64,000 nucleotides of DNA from Ophiura sarsii (GCA_035610835.1 CM069441.1:103041606-103105605); one strand, 5' to 3'; positions 1 to 12,800 are shown, numbered from the stretch's first letter. The notes: generated by a model from the letters alone, not told the origin. Translations and numbers: made by a program.

Positions 1-155
1 TTACGACATTTTGATGGCTTATAGTGGAGTGGTGGTTATGAATTTATCAAATTGTTTACTATTTTTAAATAGGGCCTAACTAGTAGGATTAAAATTATAA
101 GTGGCATCAATTAAAATCAAATCAATTAGGAAATATTTTCAAAAAAGTGTTGCTT

Positions 156-173
156 CGGTAACACGTGTTACCG
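156..173. promoter_or_regulatory. Perfect 18-bp palindrome with central E-box
   Basis: CGGTAACACGTGTTACCG reads identically on both strands and centres on CACGTG, the E-box bound by bHLH-zip factors such as USF or MYC/MAX. No gene start is visible nearby, so function is unproven; an 18-bp perfect palindrome is more than an isolated E-box. Confidence 0.3.
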
Positions 174-543
174 TTTTGGAAGTAAGAAAAGTTTAAAAAA
201 ATCATAGTTAACAACGGTCAATGGTTGCAATATTTTTTTCCTGAACGTTTGCATAGGCTTTGCACAACATGAATGTAAAATTAAATCTTTTGGAGCATTT
301 TTTAGTTTTTTTGCTCCGTCACATTTTCATGGAATCGCCCATATGCGGAAGGACCAATTGCGCTTGCATGCACAGGGGGTGTCTATTTGAAGTGGAATGT
401 GACCCCCCTCATAAGCTGAAATATTTTATATTTTTAAAACTTCATTCATGCAATTTGGTGACTACTTTTAGTCAAAATTTAGATCAACTCCTTTTGCCCA
501 TTGGGTGGAAGGGAGAAGAACAACAACAAAAATGATAGCATAT
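174..543. other. Gene-free stretch
   Basis: AT-rich sequence with short unconvincing open frames only. No domain, repeat partner or splice-flanked exon was recognised here. Confidence 0.5.
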
Positions 544-612
544 CGTGCCATGCGTGGGATCGAACCGGGGTTCTGCGGTTCACAAGCGAAGGACAAGGTA
601 TCCACGCCACGG
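544..612 (-). tRNA. tRNA-like sequence (pseudo-tRNA or SINE head)
   Basis: On the minus strand there is a box-A-like block (GTGGCGTGGATACC) followed about 40 nt later by a good box B (GGTTCGATCCC). The central part resembles animal tRNA-His around a possible GTG anticodon. A run of five T lies a few bases beyond the 3' side, as expected of a pol III terminator. The acceptor stem does not pair, so this is more likely a degenerate tRNA or SINE head than a working tRNA. Confidence 0.35.
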
Positions 613-1164
613 AAGTATTCGTGTTAAGAGATGTGTTATAATTGTGTATAACATTAAACTACTTGTTTCCATCGGGTGCTTGTGTTTGTCATTAAAATTG
701 TGCTTTTTGGTGCAATATTTGTAGGTGCCCCTCGCCCAAAATATGTTTGTAATGTCATGATAGTCCTTATTTTTGAAAAAGCGATAAACAACTTCGACAT
801 TTTTGGCCAAAAAAATGGCGTCATTTTTTGTCCGGAACGCAGGCCGACTCCACGTGATTCTCTATGTACACTCATCTATGACCTAGCGAGTGACAAAACA
901 GTTGACATATTACGGAGGACCATTCACGTCAGAATTTTACAGTAAACTATAGGTTAACACTTGGCATATGCGTCAATTGATTTTGTAAGGGGACAATGCT
1001 GATTAATGTGGATATTTACCTCGCTAGTTACTATTCTGGTGTTACTTGCCAGTTATGCTCTAAGAATTACATCGTTAGTAAGTTACGCTACAGTTAGAGC
1101 ATAATTACTAGGGAGGTAGCTTACCTCCCTATTAAGTTACGCTAGTTTGGTGCACTCGGCCGGT
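613..1164. other. Gene-free stretch with short hairpins
   Basis: No exon recognised. Short inverted repeats are present: TTATGCTCTAA near 1053 pairs with TTAGAGCATAA near 1097, and AGGGAGGTAGC near 1110 is followed directly by its near complement. They may be remnants of a small transposon. Confidence 0.4.
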
Positions 1165-1172
1165 GTCATAGC

Positions 1173-1787
1173 CAGGGTTGCATAAAGTTATTTCTTCCCC
1201 AGGAGCAAGGTTTTGAGCTTAACATTTCCCCACCTACTCTTACAGGTTTGATAAAAATCAGAATTCAATATGATAGCTACAGCGTCGTTTAGCTGTACCA
1301 GACCATAGTAATGATTTTACATTAGGGATGATTTAATTTGGTCAAATACTAACTCATTTGTAGCTGTTTTGTGCTAAAATGGTCAACATTTGGTTTAATT
1401 TAACCTAATTTAAACCTAAACTGTGCGCGAAGCGCGAAAAAAATGTGTCTTTTTATGCTAAAATTGTCAATTTCTTTCTAATTTTAACTAAATTGAAGAA
1501 ACAATTTTATTTTTTTTTTTGGGGGGGGGGGGGAAGTGTGGTGGGTGGCTAAACACATATTTTTAGGGGGTGGGGAAATGCCCCTCTTGCCCCCTGTAGT
1601 GCCGCCACTGGGGGAAAGCAATAAAACAATAAATACTAGTTAGTATACCTTTGCAACCACAGCCCAAAAATAACCCAAAGTTGTTCACCCTTTTCCCCAA
1701 TACTTTCAAATTTTCCACTTGGCATTATTTCCCCAATTCTGCTCATTATTTCCCGGGAGCGGTGCTCTTGCACTTTGTGCAACCCTG
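1173..1787. mobile_element. hAT-like MITE with imperfect 8-bp TSD
   Basis: The left end CAGGGTTGCATAAAG and the right end CTTTGTGCAACCCTG form terminal inverted repeats. They are flanked by GTCATAGC (1165-1172) and GTTATAGC (1788-1795), a 7/8 matching target duplication of the length made by hAT transposases. The 615-bp interior has no transposase frame. It contains a G tract near 1520-1534 and a GTGCCGCCACTG block near 1600, which looks like one end of a second, older element. Confidence 0.7.
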
Positions 1788-1795
1788 GTTATAGC

Positions 1796-2156
1796 GTCCA
1801 AATAGTGGTACCGGTCCACAGAAGCTTCTCTTAAGAGAATGGTAGTACGTTCAGAGGCGAGTCAAGGATCGTTGTACGCATTGTTAAATTTTGGCACGTA
1901 TGTACCAATGTTTTCACAATTGAAATACATTTCCAAAACTATAATTATTATTTTAAGTTTAATTACCTATTTTGTTTCCATTATACTTTTACTTTACTGA
2001 CTGAGTAAAAAGCTAAATGTATAACCCGAAGCAAATGTTGTTGTTGACCTCATGGGCAACAATAGTTGAGCACATCTTTATTTGGTTTTGTACAATGATC
2101 CGGACATTACTGAAAATGTTGGGTTACTATAACCCTGGGTGAAAATACGCCACACA
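1796..2156. other. Gene-free stretch
   Basis: No exon, repeat partner or RNA gene recognised. Confidence 0.5.
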
Positions 2157-2298
2157 AGGGAGCACATCAAAACTCGACCGCGCGGCAACCGCCGGTTCCG
2201 CCCGGTTGGACCGCATATCATTGTTTAGAACAATAGAAACCGGCTGCAACCGCACGGAACCAGCGGTTGCCGGGCGGTCGAGTTTTGATGTGCTCCCT
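2157..2298. mobile_element. 142-bp hairpin MITE
   Basis: AGGGAGCACATCAAAACTCG at the left end is matched by its exact complement at the right end. Pairing continues about 45 bp inward with two or three mismatches through a GC-rich CGGCAACCGC block. The loop is a short AT-rich centre near 2222. No clear target duplication was found. The high stem identity suggests a fairly young or structurally constrained element. Confidence 0.65.
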
Positions 2299-3429
2299 AA
2301 TGCGATGTCAACATTTTATTTATTCCTCGTCGGATATTCAATTCCCGGGTTAATCATTGGCGAGCGTTATGACAATTTATAGTATGATTTTTGAACCACA
2401 ATCAATTCCAAATACATTACTTAATATGATGTTTATCACATTCGAGCTAAATACTTGCACATTGCATCTGGGCATTCCACTCAATAGTATGATGAACACT
2501 TCTAATATTTTACTTAAAAATATACTTACAAAATCGAGGTGCATTGTGGACTGGCAATCTTGCACTCTATCATGCATTCATCAATAGCAGTAAAGTATAA
2601 CAGGCGTTCATTCAAAGTTCGATCAGGATCACAATCTCTGAATTATAAGTACATGTATTAAACCTTCTAGTACGTGTTTAAGACGGAACTTGTATATCCC
2701 ATCGCAAACTGTTAAATAACCCTAAAACGGAAAAATCCTAACCTTACGCAGTCAGTAACAATCACCAATATATGAAATTGTAACAAATAATTACAGTAAA
2801 TGTAAGCTATAAGCTTACACTAATCTTAATTCGACTTACATATCCGAGCATACATCATGCTGTCAAATTAATCTTAGGGATTTATTATGCCTCCAGACAC
2901 GTACGCATTCTAATACATGCTAATACCAAAGCCCTAGAAAGTAACAAGTCAGATGTCCGCTAAAGAGCACCCTCAATGGTGATTCCAAAGTTAATGAGAG
3001 CTACTTCACAAAAATATTATCAAACTAATATAACAAAACTTAACGCGAACAATTGAATTACGTGCTGACAAAATCACGGGTGAAATAATAATTGATAACT
3101 AATTTTCCTACTATCTTGTCCCCAGATTGGTCTTGCGCTCACTGTACAGGTATTAGATATTAATGTGGCCCAAATGGGTTACAATAGATATCGATCGAAT
3201 TCCTCAAATGCACGTGCATTCTTTAAGACTACACGATCTGCACGTCAGCTTGATTCGGGAACGGTTGAGTAATTATCATTCAAGGCATACAGTAATGTTG
3301 TATGAATTTAGTTAATGGCCCTGTCATACCTACGGCGATCAGGCCAGTGATTACATTGCGCTGATCAAAATATATGAATAGCGCGTAAGAAGAGCACGGA
3401 AATCTGTCCGAAATTGTCAAATATTAAGC
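2299..3429. other. Gene-free stretch
   Basis: About 1.1 kb of AT-rich sequence. Two overlapping opposite-strand frames near 2360-2590 have no recognisable domain and no splice context. Nothing else was identified. Confidence 0.5.
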
Positions 3430-3820
3430 CAAACGCATCAAGGTCTCCAACAACCCATTGGTGGCGCAGTGGCCACTGGCTAGGACCAGACGATGGCGGC
3501 CACAAACAATCATAGTGGCAAGAACCCTGGTATCGTAAGAACACACCGGCAACACGATGGAGAAAAAATAAGTCCAGGTCCCCGCCGTATTTCTTGAAAA
3601 AGCCGTATATTCTCTCCTATATTGCAATTTTATTTCAAATGCCATATTGCAGAGGGAAAAATGCATATCAAAATTCCAATGTTTAACTGATAAAACAACA
3701 TAATTTGTGACAAAATTAGAGACAAAACAACAAGTGACAACAGTGAGCTTCGAACTCACGGTCGAAAAATAATTTGTTTTACAATCTGACGCCGTTACCA
3801 CTCGGCCACGTAGGTAACCG
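3430..3820 (-). repeat. SINE-like element, tRNA-like head plus body
   Basis: Read on the minus strand, 3812 to 3737 is a tRNA-like head: a TGGCCGAGTGGTAACGGC box A/D-arm with a 3-bp GCC/GGC stem, then a perfect 5-bp T-arm GTGAG-TTCGAAG-CTCAC. It runs into a body (about 3700 to 3470). The body recurs in the same orientation at 36740-36995, sharing blocks such as GTATCGTAAGAACACACCGG and a CAGAGGGAAAAA tract. A tRNA head with a shared body is the layout of a tRNA-derived SINE. The extent at both ends is approximate. Confidence 0.5.
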
Positions 3821-4848
3821 ACTAGTTCCGTGGCGAAGAATTAAGAAATACCTAATACTTGTTTAAATTGTCGTTATTTCCCCAAATAATCATAAATCTG
3901 TAATATAAGGCCAGAATAGTTTCAAGTATTCTATGACTTTCCCTTTTCTTTTCGCCTAAAAATTAAGGGGGAATAATATGAAATTTTGAACTAAACACGT
4001 GACTAATTTAAAATTACCGGACATGTCCAAGAACTGTTATTTATCTCGCCAAAATGTAAATAAAGGACACTTACACACACTGGAGTTGGTTATCCAACTC
4101 AATTGGGATTATTTAATTTCGTTTTTGGATGGGTATTCGCGATTATGTGTTAAACCAATACGAATTGGCAAATTTAGGCAACTTGTGTCCAGCGTCGTCT
4201 TGCTAGGACGGGAGGGTCTCCGTGATCGCCCCTCAGTGGATGCACAATACAAGCGCAGATGTTCGGCGTTCTGACCAGGGCGCTGATAATGACTCAGTAA
4301 TGTCGTCGTGGCAGCGCAAAGCGAGCGATGTGAGTTGACGTAGCAAGGATGCATACACGCTACTTGTGGTCATAGCAGCTACTTGAACTCAATCCCGTTC
4401 TCTGGTGGAGCAGACTGCTTTCCTCTTCCCCTCCCTCTGCCATTCGGTGCTGAAGCTTTGATTTTTGCTTCTCCCAAAACAAGAATGAGCACGCAACAGG
4501 TTCTGTTTATTCATTACACATTGTCTCACTGCATGACCAGTCATATTGATTGTGTAGAGAGAGTCGAACTAGTAACTAGTACCAGTTTGAGGCTCTCCTC
4601 GCAATTGGCGGACCGTGCAAAGGGCGAATAGGGCAATTGCTCGGAGAGTCTTTAGTTCATTTCAAATCATCCTACAGAAGAAGAAGACATGCATGGATGG
4701 AGTACAATACCAATCACCTGTTAAACTGATATTTATACAAGTGAGACTTGAAAGTATGAACGCAATGAGTCGTACTATAGAGCGCAATGAAAACATGATG
4801 AGCGGGACAGGAACGTACTGAGAGCTATCGTCGTCGTCATTCTATGGA
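3821..4848. other. Gene-free stretch
   Basis: Short open frames on both strands lack domains and splice context. No repeat partner in the window was noticed. Confidence 0.45.
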
Positions 4849-6043
4849 TCATGGCTGATTCTTTGTGACCCTATTGATGATGGAGCACCACCGTTGTCTA
4901 TTTTGTGACATGCGATGTGCAGAGATAAGAGATAGACCAGTTGCTTCTTTAATGCCATCAGTCCAACGAAGCTTTGGTCTGCCACGTTTACGTCTTCCTT
5001 CGATAGCTCCTTGTATTATCACCTTTTCTAGATTGTCACCCTCTCGTCTACCAATATGTCCAAAGTATTGTAGCTTGTTGCGCATGATCTTTGTATACAG
5101 AGAAGTTTGGTTCCCAATCTGGCTTCTGACAAATTCATTTGTCTTATGCTCTTTCCATGATATTCCTAGCATCTTGCGCCAACACCACATTTCAAAAGCT
5201 GATATGTTCTTTGAATCTGCTATTCCGACTGACCATGTTTCAGCTCCATATGTTGCGACCGGAAAGATAAGTGCCTTCATAATACGTATTGTTGTGGCCT
5301 TTGTGATTCCTCTATCCTTCCAAATGGTTGATAGGGCATTTGCTAATGTTTTAGCCATTGCCAGATGTCTTTTAATTTCTCCAGAGCTTCCACCATCTTT
5401 AAGAATGAGTGATCCAAGAAAATTGAAGTTATCTACACAATCTACTGTATCATTATCGACCTTCACTTGTTGGTTGCTGTTTCCTCCGCAAATCATGACT
5501 TTGGTCTTCTTAACATTTAGGAAGAGTCCAAACTTTTCACTGGCTGCTTTCACTCTGTGTATTGGAACTTGAAGTTCAGCTCCAGTTCTAGCTATCAGGG
5601 TGGTATCGTCAGCATATCGGAGATTGGTTATGGTGCGACCTCCTACTGAAACTTGGCCTTCCACTCCATCAAAAGCTTGCCTCATGATGTACTCTGCATA
5701 AATGTTGAATAGGTAAGGTGACAGGATACATCCTTGACGAACGCCTTGTCCAATAGAGAACCACTCACAATTGCCATTATCTGTTCTTACTGTAGCCTCT
5801 TGATCTTTGTAGAGGGATTTAATCAGCTCAATGATGTGAAGAGAGAAACCCATTTCTTGCATTACCAACCATAGCTTCAAATGTTGAACGCAGTCAAATG
5901 CCTTAGAGTAATCAATGAAGCATAGATATAGGGGTTGTTGAAATTCCAAGCTCTTTTCCATCAGGTTTCTTAGGTTACCTATTTGGTTTCTTGTACCTCG
6001 TCCTTTCCTGAAACCTGCCTGTTCAGGTGGTAACTCATTCTAA
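4849..6043 (-). pseudogene. Truncated LINE reverse transcriptase, family A
   Basis: This is the 3' part of a non-LTR retrotransposon ORF2. The open frame (370 aa from a Met at 5961) carries the reverse transcriptase core: FIDYSKAFDCV at residues 15-25 with the first catalytic Asp, GVRQGCILSPYLFNIY at 73-88, and the YADD box at 116-119. The thumb/connection region with GAETWS follows, and the end is basic. The frame continues upstream of that Met (ELPPEQAGFRKGRGTRNQIG) until an in-frame TAG near 6045. The endonuclease and ORF1 are missing, so the copy is 5'-truncated and cannot be autonomous. Its YADD box and sequence differ from the two FADD-type LINE copies at 34.3 and 56.0 kb. The clade was not determined. 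Confidence 0.85.
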
Positions 6044-6251
6044 GAGCTATACCTTGTTTTAAAGATTTCACAATTTTGGACAGTTTTCCGCGCTCTACGG
6101 CATTTAGTACCGGTACCGGTATAATTCTTGTAGGTGCATGGTCTAGTTGGAGTTATGCTTTCATTTGGATAGCATTGACATGTCGAAAGTTCATAATTGG
6201 AAAAAAATTATTATCATGATTATGCATGATTTTTTTCACATAATTTTGAAA
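6044..6251. other. Unassigned spacer
   Basis: Sequence between the LINE fragment and the first 3.3-kb repeat copy. It includes a 12-bp palindrome ACCGGTACCGGT near 6110. No gene seen. Confidence 0.4.
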
Positions 6252-7667
6252 ACGCAGGCGTTTTGGACGCTATGTTACATAAACTGAATTTACACCGATG
6301 GTGAACATGGTGAACTCCCGCTGACCACAAACGTTGGCAGCATTTCATCTTCGATGTCATTTTCTGTCAGCAGCATGCTTGTCCTAGATACAAAATTGCC
6401 GGAAATAAGTCTTTTCAACAGTATGACCTCTAATTTAGGAACATCTGTAGAACCGGTAAGCATGGTAAGGCGTGAACATGTAGGCATTGAAATAGCTGCT
6501 CAGTCCTACAATGATGTCAGGCATTACCGAATTCGCCTGTCACCTAATTTCCTCGTCATTTCACAAAGTTCCTGTTCCGTCAGCATGTTCAGGTGATATT
6601 TTACATACATTTTTATATGATGAATATTGATATCTTGCAGATAACAATAATTGTTTGATTTGATTACTATACTTGGGTTGCACCCAACGAATGGATTAAT
6701 AGTCTATGCTTGTATAATTCAATTGCATGTTGTTCAACTGCCAATTTGCCAATTGACATAAAAGACTATAAAATGGCGGCAAATAGTTTTCCGTGATCAG
6801 ATTTTACTCAAAGTACACCACCAATACCTTATTTTACATTTTGGTGTTAACTCAGCTCACAGGTGTGTGTCAATTAGTGAAAAGATACGCCGAAAAGTTT
6901 TTTTTGTAGTGTCAGTGCTCACGAAATCTTTTTTTGCACCTGGCGAAACAACACCCGCAATCTTCTACCAGTAATGTAAATAGTCTTCTTGTACATGTTG
7001 TAAGACCTAATTACTGTACTTGCACTTGGAAAATGGCGCAGGTGATATACAGGCCCTCTTGTTAACACTTACTGCGCCCATCCAAGATGGCCGCCAATTG
7101 GTGGTGCAAAATTCTGCAGCCTTTACAAGTGAGAACCTTTCAAAAAATCAATTAAATTTTAATCAAATAGTAGTATAGATTTATAATCAAACTAAAAATC
7201 CTTATTGAATGCAATGCCTACATACAGAAGTGATGTCATGATGAAGACCTAAAACACAATACATAGTACACCATAATAGCCTATTAGCAAAAATAAGCAC
7301 TAGGCCTGCAATTGTTATGCAATCCGAACACGCATCTGATGTCAGCAGGTAGATCTAGGTAAAGATCCCACCAAGCCGGGCCGAATGCCCGAGGTCGCAT
7401 GAGCTACTACGTATGTTCACATGGTCATATATTCGGGCTATTGGGTTTTGTTGCAGTCAGCTCAAACAATTTGAGGGGGGTGGGGGGGGGGGGGGGGTTA
7501 GGGTAGGGCATGTTTTACACAAAACGCGCTCGAAAAATGGTTCATGTAAGTTGTCATAATGCCTATACACACTCCATCTGGAGATTGGGGCGGGGGCACT
7601 ATAGGGCTTGGGGGCGGGAGCACAAAGGGCGTTTTAAGGTTTTTTTAAGGATTTATTTCTGTCAGGG

Positions 7668-7726
7668 GAGGGGAGGGGGGCAACTCCCCCTGTACCGTTG
7701 CCCCCTAGCTACGCCACTGCTTTTGA
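7668..7726. mobile_element. Terminus of a CAGTGGCGTAGC-type MITE
   Basis: A G-rich tract is followed by GCCCCCTAGCTACGCCACTG, the complement of the CAGTGGCGTAGC-type end seen in the complete 8-bp-TSD elements at 40.5 and 57.7 kb. The matching other end was not located, so this is a partial or decayed copy. It recurs in the second 3.3-kb copy near 11320. Confidence 0.45.
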
Positions 7727-8113
7727 GAAGCACAGGACAACAGAACACGTGCCCTTCGCTTCTGAAAATTGACTTAATATCCTCCCGTATATCCTAGGCT
7801 TATTTCACCGATTTCCGGCGCTCTATCATGTCTATAATAACTCCCATGTTCCGTGATAGGATTAAACATTCTCAACTATGGCATTTAAGATAATATCAGA
7901 ATATATCTCCGACATAGGTGCAAAATAGGCGGCATTTCACGCAAATTCTTACAATATTTCCCTAAGGAAATAGAGAAAATTCCAAAACAAGCTTAAATGA
8001 TTCAAGAGATATACGTATATGACATTGTTTGATTCATATAAAGTCTGCAGAGTGTTATAACGACATTATCAATGAGGTAGTTTGGAGATGCGCTATATTT
8101 GGAATTACGTTGC

Positions 8114-8396
8114 GTTGCCGGCCCAGGAAAATACACTGTCAGACAGGTATCATCGAATCAGTTAGCAGATTAGCTTTTATCATCACAATCTCATCACAAT
8201 CACTCATTGTTGACGCTCTTTGGGTTGCCGGCCCAGGAAGGGACCTTGCCAGACAGACCACCGATTCAGTTAAAAGATGTCTATTATAAAATACAAATAA
8301 CAATCGCCCATTGTTGACGCCCTATGGGTTGCCAGCCGAGTACCTTCTCCAGACAGACCATCGATTAAAATCACAATCTGCCATTGTTGACGCCCA
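8114..8396. repeat. Three tandem units of about 105 bp
   Basis: Units begin with GTTGCCGGCC or GTTGCCAGCC at 8114, 8224 and 8328, carry CCAGACAGACC, and end with CATTGTTGACGC. Unit 3 is shorter. The same three units are present in the second 3.3-kb copy (about 11753-12020), so the amplification predates the larger duplication. Confidence 0.75.
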
Positions 8397-9602
8397 ATCT
8401 TTTAATGTTGCAAACACGTCAGTGACCTTAACATAAAACACACTGTGGCTGTAACTAGGAAATCTTGTCAATTTCCTTCAGGAATTTAATTAGTCGCCTT
8501 TGATTCAATGGCTTTCATGCTAGCTTTTATGTAATGTCCCATGGGGGGGGGGGGGGGGGGGGGGGACGGTGTCGTATTGCTTATGGTCAATCACATTGTT
8601 TACCTGAAATTGAATTAAAGGAACTAGTAATTAAAGGAATTCAAGGATACAGTTCTTACAGGAGCTGACGTGGATGTAACGTGCAATGTCAAGGACGGTT
8701 TTCTTGCGTAGTTTTCTAAGGAGGCGGTCAGTGACTACTTACGTATGGCAGCATTAAAGGTCGTGACCTTCTCTGGATTTCGACGTGTCAGATTGGATTA
8801 CATGGCCAACTTTCAAACTGGTTATTTAAAGTTGACTACTCTTCATATTTTCATTCATTCAATATACAAGAACCGATGGTACAGTAGGAGTGAATAGCTT
8901 GATCTTTAGACCTCTTGAAAACGGGCTTTTCCAGATCTTTTACTGTTATAAGATCTCCATGGTAGAGCTTAGCTGTTTACAAAGACCTTTATGTCTTAGA
9001 TATTTTAAGTATTACAATCTTGATTTTATAGGTCACTTCCATATAATGCGAAGGTATATTATGAAATCATAACTTCCAGTCTATTCTTTTGATCTGTCTA
9101 GCATTCTTGAGGGAGATGACAGTCACTAAATCTGATCATGCTGATATTGAATTGACTATAGTATCCAGCATTGGGATCAGAGTAAGTCCAAGAGGCTGTT
9201 CTCGTATCCTGCAACGCATACTTGAACAACTCCTGCAACATTGCAGAAGTTTTTCGTTGACCCATCGGTTCAACTGAAACTAACCAGTGCTCTGATATCA
9301 AGCGTGTTTTAATCAATGAAAACGATTGCTGCTTGAAAGGTCATCTTTCAACTTCTTTGCTCTCCTTAATACACTTAAGCCCTGTTTGGCATGTTTATGT
9401 GTGGGCAATTATATGTCTTTTCCCATAGAAGTCATTATTTGAGCGCTTCTTCCTATTACACTGTAGCATGAATTGTCAAATATCCAATTATGAAAGTGAT
9501 TGACATCTGGTTAGAATAGCTGTGATTGAGTATAGCTGTCATTCCTACAATAGGAATATAATATGTTTACAGATCTTTGATTTCAATTTGGTTTGGTCAA
9601 AG

Positions 9603-9878
9603 TCCCGGGGGGGGGGGGGGGGGACTTTGACCAACTGATATTGATATTGATTGATAAATTGATATGGTATACGTATATGTGCCTCCCTTTTGGGGTGCTT
9701 TTTCGCAAAAATTGGTATAGCAAGGGGGTGGTTTTCATCACAGACCAAAGCGCCCAATTGGCATAAAGTGGGTGTATTTTGAGGCATTTTTGGAAAAAGC
9801 GCCCACACTGAAAACGAAACCTAGTGTGCCCTACTAAACAAAAGTTAGTTAAAACTATGTCAATTACGACTAACTAGT
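9603..9878. other. 276-bp spacer between the 3.3-kb copies
   Basis: Begins with a G tract flanked by inverted GGTCAAAGTCCC and GGGACTTTGACC (about 9594-9631). The rest is AT-rich with no gene seen. Confidence 0.6.
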
Positions 9879-12800
9879 ACGCAGGCGTTTTGGACGCTAT
9901 GTTACATGAACTGAATTTACACCGATGGTGAACATGGTGAACTTCTGCTGACCATAAACGTTGACAGCATTTCATCTTCGATGTCATTTTCTGTCAGCAG
10001 CATGCTCGTCTTAGATACAAATTGCCGGAAATAAGTCTTTTCAACAGTATGACCTCTCATTTAGGAACATCTGTAAAACCGGTAAGGCGTGTACATGTAG
10101 GCATTGAAATAGCTGTTCAGTCCTACAATGATGTCAGGCATTACCGAATGCGCCTGTCACCTAATTTCCTCGTCATTTCACAAAGTTCCTGTTCCGTCAG
10201 CATGTTCAGGTGATATTTTACATACATTTTAATATGATGAATATTGATATCGTACAGATAACAATAATTGTTTGATTTGATTACTATACTTGGGTTTCAC
10301 CCAACGAATGGATTAATAGTCTATGCTTGTATAATTCAATTGCATGCTGTTCAACTGCCAATTTGCCAATTGACATAAAAGACTATAAAATGGCGGCAAA
10401 TAGTTTTACTCAAAGTACACCACCAATACCTTATTTTACATTTTGGTGTTAACTCAGCTCACATGTGTGTCAATTAGTGAAAAGATACGCCGAAAAGCTT
10501 TTTTTGTCGTGTCAGTGCTCACGAAATCTTTTTGTGCACCTGGCGAAACAACACCCGCAATCTTCTACCAGTAATGTAAATAGTCTTCTTGTACATTTTG
10601 TAAGACCTAATTACTGTACTTGCACTTGGAAAATGGCGCAGGTGATAAACAGGCCCTCTTGTTAACCCTTAATGCGCCCATCCAAGATGGCCGCCAATTG
10701 GTGGTGCAAAATTCTGCAGCCTTTGCAAGTGAGAACCTTTCAAAAAATCAATTAAATTTCAATCAAATAGTAGTATTAAATACCTCTAGATTAATCAAAC
10801 TAAAAATCCTTATTGAATGCAATGCCTACATACAGAAGTGATGTCATGATCAAGGCCTAAAACACAATACATAGTACACCATAATAGCCTATTAGCAAAA
10901 ATAAGCACTAGGCCTGCAATTGTTATGCAATCCGAAGACGCATCTGATGTCAGCCTGTAGATCTAGGTAAAGATCCCACCAAGCCGGGCCGAATGCCCGA
11001 GGGCGCATGAGCTACTACGTATGTTCACATGGTCATATATTCGGGCTATTGGGTTTTGTTGCAGTCAGCTCAAACAAATTGAGGGGGTTGGGGGTTGGGG
11101 GGGGGGGGGTTAGGGTATGGCATGTTTTACACAAAACGCGCTCGAAAAATGGTTCATGTAAGTTGTCATAATGCCTATACACACTACATCCGGAGATTGG
11201 GTGGGGCGGGGGCACAATAGGGCTTGGGGCGGGAGCACAAAGGGCGTTTGAAGGTTTTTTTAAGGATTTATTTCTGTCAGGGGGGGGGGGGGGGGGGGGG
11301 CAACTCCCCTCTGTAACGTTGCCCCCTAGCTACGCCACTGCTTTTGAGAAGCACAGGACAACAGAACACGTGCCCTAACTTCGCTTCTGAAAATTGACTT
11401 AATATCCTCCCGTATATCCTAGGCTTATTTCACCGATTTCCGGCGCTCTATCATGTCTATAATAACTCCCATGTTCCGTGATAGGATCAAATTTTCTCAA
11501 CTATGGCATTTAAAGATAATATCAGAATATATCACCGACATAGGTGCAAAATAGGCGGCATTTCACGCAAATTCTTACAATAATTCCCCAAGGAAATAGA
11601 GAAAATTCCAAAACAAGCTTATATGATTCAAGAGATAATCGTATCATGACATTGTTCTGATTGTTTGATTCCTGATAAAATCTGCAGAGTGTTATAGCGA
11701 CATTATCAATGAGGTAGTTTGAAGATGCGCTATTTTTGGAATAACGTTGCGTTGCCGGCCCAGGAAAATACACTGTCAGACAGGTATCATCGAATCAATT
11801 AGCAGATTAGCTTTTATCATCACAATCTCATCACAATCACTCATTGTTGACGCTCTTTGGGTTGCCGGCCCAGGAAGGGATCTTGCCAGACAGACCACTG
11901 TTTCAGTTAAACAATGTCTATCATAAAATACAAATAACAATCGCCCATTGTTGACGCCCTATGGGTTGCCAGCCGAGTACCTTCTCCAGACAGACCATTG
12001 ATGGATATCAGCCCAATCTTTGAATGTTGCAAACACGTCAGTGACCTTACATAAAACACACTTTGGCTAACAACTAGGAAATCTTGTCAATTTCCTTCAG
12101 GAATTTAATTAGTCGCCTTTGATTCAATGGCTTTTATGCTAGCTTTTATGTAATGTCCCATGGGGGACGGTGTCGTATTACTATGGTCAATCACATTGTT
12201 TACCTGAAATTGAACTAGGAATTTTAAAAAGGAATTCAAGGATACAGTTCTTACAGGAGCTGACGTGGATGTAACGTGCAATGTCAAGGACGGTTTTCTA
12301 GCGTAGTTTTCTAAGGAGGCGGTCAGTGACAAATTACGTATGGCAGCCTTAAAGGTCGTGACCTCTGGATTTCGATGTGTCAGATTGGATTACATATGGA
12401 CGGCTTTCAAACTGGTTATTTAAAGTCTACTACTCTTCATATTTTCATTCATTCAATATACAAGAATCGATGGTACTGTTGTCATGGTAGTAGTGAATAG
12501 CTTGATCTTTAGACCTCTTGAAAACGGGCTTTTCCAGATCCTTTACTGTTATAAGATCTCCATGGTAGAGTTTAGCTGTTTAAAAAGACCTTTATGTCTT
12601 AGATATTTTAAGTATTACAATCTTGATTTTATAGTTCACTTCCATATGCAAGGGTATATTATGAAATCATAATTTCCAGTCTATTGTTTTGATCTGTCTA
12701 GCATTCTTGAAGGAGATGACAGTCACAGACACTAAAACTGATATTGAATCGAGCATAGTATCCAGCATTGGATTGATCAGAGTAAGTAAATCCAAGAGGC

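Larger units (their letters stand above)
6252..9602 (+). repeat. 3.35-kb direct duplication, copy 1
   Basis: From ACGCAGGCGTTTTGGACGC to GTTTGGTCAAAG this segment is repeated in the same orientation at 9879-13216. The two copies run almost base for base, with scattered substitutions, small indels and differing G-tract lengths. No conserved open frame spans both copies; the short frames near 6354 and 8890 have shifted or changed starts between copies. This argues for non-coding sequence. A CAAGATGGCCGCC block near 7088 resembles a YY1 site and is kept in both. Confidence 0.95.

Noticed and set aside
4865..5572. 235-codon plus-strand frame
   Set aside because: Antisense shadow of the minus-strand reverse transcriptase in the LINE.
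6354..6596. Serine-rich 80-codon frame repeated at 10022
   Set aside because: Start and early sequence differ between the two duplicated copies through small indels. No splice or domain support.
8890..9072. 60-codon frame also present at 12484-12672
   Set aside because: It is preserved only because the 3.3-kb duplication is recent; no domain, and ends differ.
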